Shown piece by piece: positions 5,299 to 9,852 of a stretch of DNA of 9,852 bases (positions are counted from its first letter, which is position 1; each line of letters begins with the position of its first letter). Location of the stretch: positions 1 through 9,852 of the forward strand of contig JARFPR010000240.1 in the NCBI GenBank assembly GCA_029288195.1, read 5' to 3'. The stretch is from Gammaproteobacteria bacterium. GTDB taxonomy: Bacteria; Pseudomonadota; Gammaproteobacteria; GCA-001735895. A program made the translations under genes and the position numbers. Under the pieces are notes generated by a model. That model did not search any database and was not told where the DNA came from. It worked only from the letters and a program-made list of their open reading frames with translations.

Positions 5299-6168
5299 TT
5301 ACGACTTACGCGTTAGCCGCCGAATCAGGCTTGATGTATCCCAACGACCACCACCCATCTCCTGCACCTCCCCGTAAAAATCGTTAACGATACGGGTTAC
5401 CGGTAACTCGGCACCATTGTGCTCGGCTTCGTCGAGGCAAATACCGAGATCTTTTCGCATCCAGTCGACCGCAAAACCAAATTCAAACTCGTCATTAAGC
5501 ATGGTGTTGCCACGGTTCTCCATTTGCCAGGATCCGGCTGCGCCCTTTGAAATCACATCGACCACCTTGTGGCCATCGAGCCCCGCCTTTTGCGCGAAAT
5601 TCAACCCCTCGGATAAACCCTGAACCAGGCCGGCAATACAGATCTGGTTTACCATCTTGGTCAACTGACCGGCACCGACGTTGCCCAGCAACTCGGCCGC
5701 CCGTGCATAGCTCATGATCACCGGGCGTGCCGCATCGAAGCTTGCCTGGTCACCGCCAATCATCACCGTTAACACGCCATTTTCGGCTCCTGCCTGGCCA
5801 CCCGATACGGGCGCATCGAGAAAGGCAACCTGTGATTTATCGGCGATTTCCCGGGCGACGTTGGCCGATGCAGTGGTGTGGTCGATCAGGATCGAGCCCT
5901 CCTTGCATCCTGCCAGTACACCGTCATCCCCATAAACCACCGAACGCAGGTCGTCATCATTACCGACGCACATAAATACGAAATCCGCGCCTTCTGCCGC
6001 CTCGCGTGGGGTCGATGCAAAATCCCCCTGGTAATCCTGGCACCATTTTTCAGCCTTGGCAGTACTACGATTATAAACTCTGGTTTGATACCCGGCGTTG
6101 GCGAGATGCCCTGCCATCGGGTAACCCATCACGCCTAGACCGATGAAGGCGACTTGTTGCTTACTCAT
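5299..6168 (-). CDS. NAD(P)-dependent beta-hydroxyacid dehydrogenase (3-hydroxyisobutyrate dehydrogenase family)
   Basis: A 289-residue cytoplasmic oxidoreductase of the family that includes 3-hydroxyisobutyrate dehydrogenase (MmsB), tartronate semialdehyde reductase (GarR/GlxR) and succinic-semialdehyde reductases. The N-terminal Rossmann motif is FIGLGVMGYPMAGHL (8-22). The substrate-binding motif is DAPVSGGQAGAENG (118-131), the catalytic lysine lies in GAGQLTKMVNQ (K171, N174-Q175 after it), and the C-terminal helical domain has the conserved KDLG (239-242). Length equals the family norm. ATG 6168 has a good ribosome-binding site, AGGAGT, six bases upstream. The substrate cannot be told from the sequence: no valine-degradation or glyoxylate genes flank it. 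It lies 72 bases after uvrD on the same strand, with a GC-rich 7-bp hairpin (6210-6227) but no T-run between them. Confidence 0.92.
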   Translation of the reverse strand: MSKQQVAFIGLGVMGYPMAGHLANAGYQTRVYNRSTAKAEKWCQDYQGDFASTPREAAEGADFVFMCVGNDDDLRSVVYGDDGVLAGCKEGSILIDHTTASANVAREIADKSQVAFLDAPVSGGQAGAENGVLTVMIGGDQASFDAARPVIMSYARAAELLGNVGAGQLTKMVNQICIAGLVQGLSEGLNFAQKAGLDGHKVVDVISKGAAGSWQMENRGNTMLNDEFEFGFAVDWMRKDLGICLDEAEHNGAELPVTRIVNDFYGEVQEMGGGRWDTSSLIRRLTRKS

Positions 6169-6209
6169 AAATGTACTCCTGTTAATTATTGCTGCAGCGA
6201 TTTTACACG

Positions 6210-6227
6210 AGCGCAGCCAGCTGCGCT
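6210..6227 (-). other. Hairpin in the uvrD to dehydrogenase spacer
   Basis: AGCGCAG (6210-6216) and CTGCGCT (6221-6227) give a perfect 7-bp GC-rich stem with loop CCAG, 13 bases past the uvrD stop. No T-run follows on the minus strand, so it may be an RNA-stability or Rho-linked structure, not an intrinsic terminator. Confidence 0.35.
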
Positions 6228-6240
6228 GTATTTCAGTTGC

Positions 6241-8412
6241 TCAGGCCGGTTGCAGGTTGGCCATGCTCGCAATCAGCCACTTGCTGCCGGCATCTTCAAA
6301 ATTTACCTGCACCCGGGATTGCGCTCCCTGCCCTTCAAGATTGAGCACGATGCCTTCGCCAAAACGCGCATGATTAACGCGCTGGCCAACAAACAAACCC
6401 GTGTCCACCTCGGCTTGATCAACGCGAATGCGTGGCGATGTCGGCATCACGGGGCGACTGAAATTAGCCTTGGGGCGAATCTCCTGCATGAGCTCATCCG
6501 GGATTTCACGCACGAAGCGCGACAGCATGTTATAGCTCTCGCCGCCGTACAACCGTCGTACCTCGGCGCTGGTTACAACCAGCTGTTCGCGTGCACGGGT
6601 AATACCGACGTAACACAGCCGCCGTTCTTCTTCCATGCGCCCCGGCTCTTCGCTGGAGCGCTGATGCGGAAACAGTCCCTCTTCCATGCCCACCAGGAAA
6701 ACCAGGGGGAACTCGAGTCCCTTGACCGAGTGCATGGTCATCAGTTGCACACAATCTTCCCAGGCGTCTGCCTGGGCTTCGCCGGCTTCCAATGCCGCGT
6801 GCGCGAGAAAAGCATCGAGCGTGGACATATTTTCCTCGATCAGTGCATCGTACTCAAAACTCTTACCAGCGCCGACCAGTTCCTGCAGGTTCTCGATACG
6901 TGACTGACCTTTCTCGCTGTTGTCTTTTTTGAAATGCTGGTCGAGGCCGCTCATTTCGATTCCGGTTTTGATTTGTTCACCCAGTGGCAACTCCCCCAAC
7001 TCGGTGGTCATGCGGCGGATCAGGTCGACATAGGCCTGCAGCGCACCGCGCGCGCGGGCGCTCAAGCTGTCGGATTGAATCAGCTCCAGGCTAGCGCTCC
7101 ACAGTGATGTCGACTGCCGGCGTGCATGACCCCGAACCTCGTCGATGGTTTTCTGGCCGATTCCGCGTGGTGGCTGATTAACCGTGCGTTCAAAAGCGTG
7201 ATCTGCGGTAGGGTTCGAAATCATGCGCAGGTAGGCAAGAATGTCCTTGATTTCAGCGCGTTCGAAAAAACGTAATCCTCCGTAAACCCGGTAGGGAACG
7301 CCTCGCGTAACCAGGGTTTCTTCAAACTGGCGCGATTGAGCATTGGAACGGTAGAGCACCGCGACATCTTTACGACTACGCCCCTGTGCAACCCAGTTTT
7401 CGATGCGGTCTATGACGAAACGGGCTTCATCCTTTTCATTGTAAGCCGAGTAAAACATGATCGGCTCACCGTCATCACTATCGGTCCACAATTCTTTGCC
7501 GAGACGGGAGTGGTTGTTATCGATTAAAGCGTTGGCGGCTTTTAGTATGGTGCCGGTTGAGCGGTAATTTTGTTCCAGCCGAATGACCCGGGTATTGGCA
7601 AAGTCTTTTTCGAAATGATGGATATTTTCAATACGCGCACCACGCCAACCATAGATCGACTGATCATCATCGCCGACCACGAATACCGGTGTATCGTCGC
7701 CCGCCATAAGCTGCAGCCACGCATACTGGATTGCGTTGGTGTCCTGGAATTCGTCGACCAGGATATGCTGAAAACGGCGCTGATAGTGGCCGCGTATGTC
7801 GTCATTATCACGAATTAATTCAAGCACTCTTAACAGCAGCTCGGCGAAATCAACTACGCCGGAGCGCTCGCAGAGTTCCTGGTAAAGCCGGTAGATCTCC
7901 AGCAACTGCTGCTGTATCGGATCCTGCCCCGGATCAATGTGCGCCGGACGCAAGCCCTCGTCCTTGCTATGGTTGATAAACCATTGGGCCTGTTTCGGTG
8001 GCCAGCGGGCCTCGTCAAGATCAAGCTGCCTGACGACGCGCTTGACCATGCGCAACTGGTCGTCACTATCGAGAATTTGAAAGCTCTGTGGTAAGCGGGC
8101 AGCCTCGTAGTGCAACCGCAGCATGCGATGCGCAAGTCCGTGAAATGTGCCGACCCACATCGCCGCGGCAGAAATTCCAAGCAGCGATTCGACGCGTGCG
8201 CGCATTTCGGCTGCAGCCTTGTTGGTAAAGGTGACCGCGAGCACACTGAAGGGTGACAATCCGCCGACTTCACAAACCCAGGCAACGCGGTGGGTCAGCA
8301 CGCGCGTCTTGCCACTACCGGCACCGGCCAGTACCAGCAAGGGACCCGCATCGGCGCTGACCGCTTCACGCTGGCGATCATTCAGGGGATCAATAATGTG
8401 GGATACGTCCAT
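6241..8412 (-). CDS. uvrD: DNA helicase II (UvrD), superfamily 1A
   Basis: A 723-residue ATP-dependent 3'-5' DNA helicase that removes incised oligonucleotides in nucleotide excision repair (with UvrABC), unwinds nicked DNA in mismatch repair (with MutL) and dismantles RecA filaments. It tracks E. coli UvrD (720 residues) along its full length, starting MDVSHIIDPLNDRQREAV. Motifs: Walker A AGAGSGKT (29-36), Ia TFTNKAAAEM (61-70), WVGTFHGLAHR (86-96), motif II DEFQDT (220-225), motif III VGDDDQSIYGWRGA (246-259), motif IV QNYRST (281-286), motif V MHSVKGLEFPLVF and motif VI YVGITRAREQL. The C-terminal Tudor-like domain (GQRVNHARFGEGIVLNLEG) that contacts RNA polymerase is intact. The ribosome-binding site is weak. 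No convincing LexA box is seen upstream, although E. coli uvrD is in the SOS regulon. Confidence 0.98.
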   Translation of the reverse strand: MDVSHIIDPLNDRQREAVSADAGPLLVLAGAGSGKTRVLTHRVAWVCEVGGLSPFSVLAVTFTNKAAAEMRARVESLLGISAAAMWVGTFHGLAHRMLRLHYEAARLPQSFQILDSDDQLRMVKRVVRQLDLDEARWPPKQAQWFINHSKDEGLRPAHIDPGQDPIQQQLLEIYRLYQELCERSGVVDFAELLLRVLELIRDNDDIRGHYQRRFQHILVDEFQDTNAIQYAWLQLMAGDDTPVFVVGDDDQSIYGWRGARIENIHHFEKDFANTRVIRLEQNYRSTGTILKAANALIDNNHSRLGKELWTDSDDGEPIMFYSAYNEKDEARFVIDRIENWVAQGRSRKDVAVLYRSNAQSRQFEETLVTRGVPYRVYGGLRFFERAEIKDILAYLRMISNPTADHAFERTVNQPPRGIGQKTIDEVRGHARRQSTSLWSASLELIQSDSLSARARGALQAYVDLIRRMTTELGELPLGEQIKTGIEMSGLDQHFKKDNSEKGQSRIENLQELVGAGKSFEYDALIEENMSTLDAFLAHAALEAGEAQADAWEDCVQLMTMHSVKGLEFPLVFLVGMEEGLFPHQRSSEEPGRMEEERRLCYVGITRAREQLVVTSAEVRRLYGGESYNMLSRFVREIPDELMQEIRPKANFSRPVMPTSPRIRVDQAEVDTGLFVGQRVNHARFGEGIVLNLEGQGAQSRVQVNFEDAGSKWLIASMANLQPA

Positions 8413-8457
8413 TCTCTGCAGGCTTCAAATACAGGCGGACATTGTATCAACTAGGGT

Positions 8458-8480
8458 TTCCCGCGACAGCAGGAATGACA
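8458..8480. repeat. REP-like palindrome, copy B, upstream of uvrD
   Basis: TTCCCGC (8458-8464) pairs with GCAGGAA (8469-8475) around GACA with one C/A mismatch, and continues into TGACA. The ends TTCCCGC and GGAATGACA match those of the element at 449-486. It fills the 74-base gap between the 98-residue protein gene and uvrD and would be transcribed if the two genes share a message. Confidence 0.5.
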
Positions 8481-8486
8481 GGAATA

Positions 8487-8783
8487 TCAGATAAATCCGT
8501 CCAGCAGGCGACCCATCAGCGGTGGGTCCGAGGCTACACTCTGGTAGGCATTGATCGCTCGACGATTATCGGGATCGATCTGCAGGTTTAACTGCGGACG
8601 ATAGCGCCGGTCATTGGCTACTGCTTCGAGCAACTCGCCGCGATAAACATAGGTCGACGGGGATTGTTTACTGGCATCACGGAACTCGCTGGCGCTATCC
8701 GAAACCGGGGCCACGGGACGTATCTCCGGCCGGTCCGGATAGATCGGAAGTTGTGTTGGTTTAGCTGTGATATTGTAATTCAC
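8487..8783 (-). CDS. Conserved-looking small hypothetical protein
   Basis: A 98-residue soluble protein without signal peptide, membrane segment or cysteines. I do not recognise a named domain. The first 45 residues are rich in P, S, T and charged residues and look disordered. The second half (YRGELLEAVANDRRYRPQ, then LNLQIDPDNRRAINAYQSVA, ending in GRLLDGFI) has the look of a short structured motif seen in small gammaproteobacterial proteins; this is memory of type, not a match. The only usable start is GTG 8783, because an in-frame TGA lies two codons upstream (8789-8787). A perfect TATAAT (8827-8822 on the minus strand) stands about 40 bases before it. Downstream lies uvrD on the same strand, so it may be co-transcribed with it. 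Confidence 0.7.
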   Translation of the reverse strand: MNYNITAKPTQLPIYPDRPEIRPVAPVSDSASEFRDASKQSPSTYVYRGELLEAVANDRRYRPQLNLQIDPDNRRAINAYQSVASDPPLMGRLLDGFI

Positions 8784-8821
8784 GAATCATACCCGCAGCT
8801 TGTTGCCGTTGTATTGCAAGG

Positions 8822-8827
8822 ATTATA
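8822..8827 (-). promoter_or_regulatory. Candidate -10 element for the 98-residue protein gene (and perhaps uvrD)
   Basis: The minus strand reads TATAAT exactly here, in the 78-base gap after moaE. Transcription would start near 8815, about 30 bases before the GTG at 8783. The -35 region at the right distance is poor, so the call rests on the -10 and the location. Confidence 0.35.
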
Positions 8828-8861
8828 ATTAGCCAAAACGCCTGGATTCTGTCGATTTCAT

Positions 8862-9311
8862 TCAGAGATCCCACTTTTTTAGCGCAAATATGTCACTTTT
8901 TCTGGATTTTACCCATTTTGAGCCTTGCTTGCTAACCTCTTTTTTCCAGAACGGAGCGTCCGTTTTAAGGTAATCCATGATGAATTCACAGGCATCGAAA
9001 GCGTCGGCTCGGTGCGCGCTGAGCACCGATACCAGCACAATTTGATCGGACGGCTTGAGCGCACCGACCCTGTGGATAATCGCCAAATCAATAATCTTCC
9101 AGCGCTGCCGGGCCTTCGCAGCGATGCCGTGCAATGCTTTTTCAGTCATACCCGGGTAATGTTCAAGCGTCATTTGTTGCAGAGGGTCGTCCTTAAGATC
9201 GCGAACCAGCCCGATAAAACTCGCGATCGCGCCGACATCGCTGCGTCCCGCAAGTAGTTCACGGTTCACGGCCGTGATGTCGAAATCTTCATTCTGGATT
9301 CGGATTATCAC
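8862..9311 (-). CDS. moaE: Molybdopterin synthase catalytic subunit
   Basis: This 149-residue protein is the large subunit of molybdopterin synthase. With thiocarboxylated MoaD it inserts two sulfurs into cyclic pyranopterin monophosphate to make molybdopterin. Family blocks are all present: GAIASFIGLVRD (27-38), LEHYPGMTEKAL (49-60), IIHRVGALKPSDQIVLV (78-94), SAHRADAF (98-105) and IMDYLKTDAPFWKKE (111-125). K116 and K123 correspond to the active-site lysines K119 and K126 of E. coli MoaE. Translation starts at GTG 9311, with GAGG (9321-9318) as ribosome-binding site; this site overlaps the TGA stop of moeA, so the two genes are translationally linked. The C-terminal end (DIFALKKWDL) matches the usual length. 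moaD is not adjacent, unlike in moaABCDE operons. Confidence 0.97.
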   Translation of the reverse strand: MIIRIQNEDFDITAVNRELLAGRSDVGAIASFIGLVRDLKDDPLQQMTLEHYPGMTEKALHGIAAKARQRWKIIDLAIIHRVGALKPSDQIVLVSVLSAHRADAFDACEFIMDYLKTDAPFWKKEVSKQGSKWVKSRKSDIFALKKWDL

Positions 9312-9319
9312 CGTTTACC

Positions 9320-9852
9320 TCAGCTGAAAAACTGCGAAAAAGACAGGTAGTTTACGCTCTCTCCTGCCCGTACTGTCTGATTTTCGGCGATTTCGACGAA
9401 GCCGTCGGCCCAGACTGTCGAGGTCAGAACGCCTGAATCCTGGTTCGGGTAGATCTGCGCCACGGTTTGACCATTGGCATCGAGGGCAAGTCGGGCACGC
9501 AGGAACTCGCGTCGACTATCCGGCCTTGGCCAGTCGAAATCGGCGCTTACCGGCAGTGCAACCGGTTGCTGCCAATCCCGGCCCTGCATGATCTGGATCA
9601 CCGGGCAAACGAAAAGGCAAAAGGTCGCGAACACCGATACCGGGTTACCCGGCAGGCCGATGAACGTGGTCTCATTTATTTGCCCGTAGGCGAGAGGTTT
9701 CCCCGGCTTGATCGCAAGACGCCATAAACGCAGTTCGCCGAGCTGTTCGATGGCGATACGCACGTGATCTTCTTCACCGACCGATACACCACCGGTGGTT
9801 ACCACCAGGTCAGCCTGGGTTGAGGCCCGTTCCATCGCCTCCCGGGTCGCCG
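9320..9852 (-). CDS. moeA: Molybdopterin molybdenumtransferase MoeA, C-terminal part (5' end outside window)
   Basis: The last 176 codons of MoeA, which inserts molybdate into adenylylated molybdopterin to give the active cofactor. Visible family blocks: ADLVVTTGGVSVGEEDHV, with the TTGG and GEEDHV of the MoCF-binding domain; IKPGKPLAYG; and FIGLPGNPVSVFATF, the active-site PGNP segment. After these comes the C-terminal beta-barrel domain IV. MoeA proteins are about 400 residues, so a little under half is present; the open frame runs to the window edge and is not truncated by mutation. The TGA stop (9322-9320) lies eight bases before moaE and forms part of its ribosome-binding site. Confidence 0.95.
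   Translation of the reverse strand, partial: ATREAMERASTQADLVVTTGGVSVGEEDHVRIAIEQLGELRLWRLAIKPGKPLAYGQINETTFIGLPGNPVSVFATFCLFVCPVIQIMQGRDWQQPVALPVSADFDWPRPDSRREFLRARLALDANGQTVAQIYPNQDSGVLTSTVWADGFVEIAENQTVRAGESVNYLSFSQFFS

Noticed and set aside
6154..6903. 249-codon plus-strand open frame
   Set aside because: It lies antisense to uvrD and to the 5' end of the next gene, has no recognisable domain, and is explained by codon bias of the real minus-strand genes.
8413..8486. LexA (SOS) box upstream of uvrD
   Set aside because: E. coli uvrD has one, so I looked for CTG-N10-CAG. The only near candidate, CTGTATTTGAAGCCTGCAG on the minus strand, has CTG at the position where CAG is needed, so it does not fit.

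Overview
The window looks like ordinary chromosomal DNA from a gammaproteobacterium of moderate GC content. The helicase is close to Escherichia coli UvrD along its whole length, and the MoaE and RF1 tails are also of gammaproteobacterial type. No genus can be fixed from the sequence. I see no phage, integrase, transposase, CRISPR array, rRNA or tRNA.

Left part, plus strand (1-3849): the 3' end of prfA (RF1) is followed by a 500-base gap. The gap holds two tandem, nested-palindrome repeats of about 133 bases and a short translated-looking leader. Then comes a tight run of four genes: prmC, which methylates the GGQ glutamine of the RF1 made by prfA; a 127-residue protein with an HMA-like fold pattern; a FetB/UPF0014 permease; and a membrane-anchored SRPBCC plus GyrI-like protein. 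The last three are coupled by overlapping stop and start codons. This suggests one transcript, although the functional link between prmC and the other three is unclear.

Middle and right, minus strand (3861-9852): reading in the direction of transcription, the order is moeA (cut by the window edge), moaE, a 98-residue protein of unknown function, uvrD, a 3-hydroxyisobutyrate-dehydrogenase-family oxidoreductase, an AT-rich gap of about 470 bases, and a zinc-less MDR quinone oxidoreductase. moeA and moaE serve molybdenum cofactor synthesis. UvrD acts in nucleotide excision and mismatch repair. The two oxidoreductases are housekeeping or catabolic enzymes of uncertain substrate. The last plus-strand gene and the quinone reductase gene converge, and both stop codons lie in the arms of one short palindrome.

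The most interesting non-coding signals are these. (1) The two hairpin repeats between prfA and prmC differ from each other by paired, compensating substitutions. (2) Two mini-ORFs run into the prmC start codon. (3) A strong minus-strand intrinsic terminator sits in the AT-rich gap with no coding sequence directly upstream of it, which may mark an unannotated small RNA or a long 3' UTR. I found no convincing new multi-gene system.
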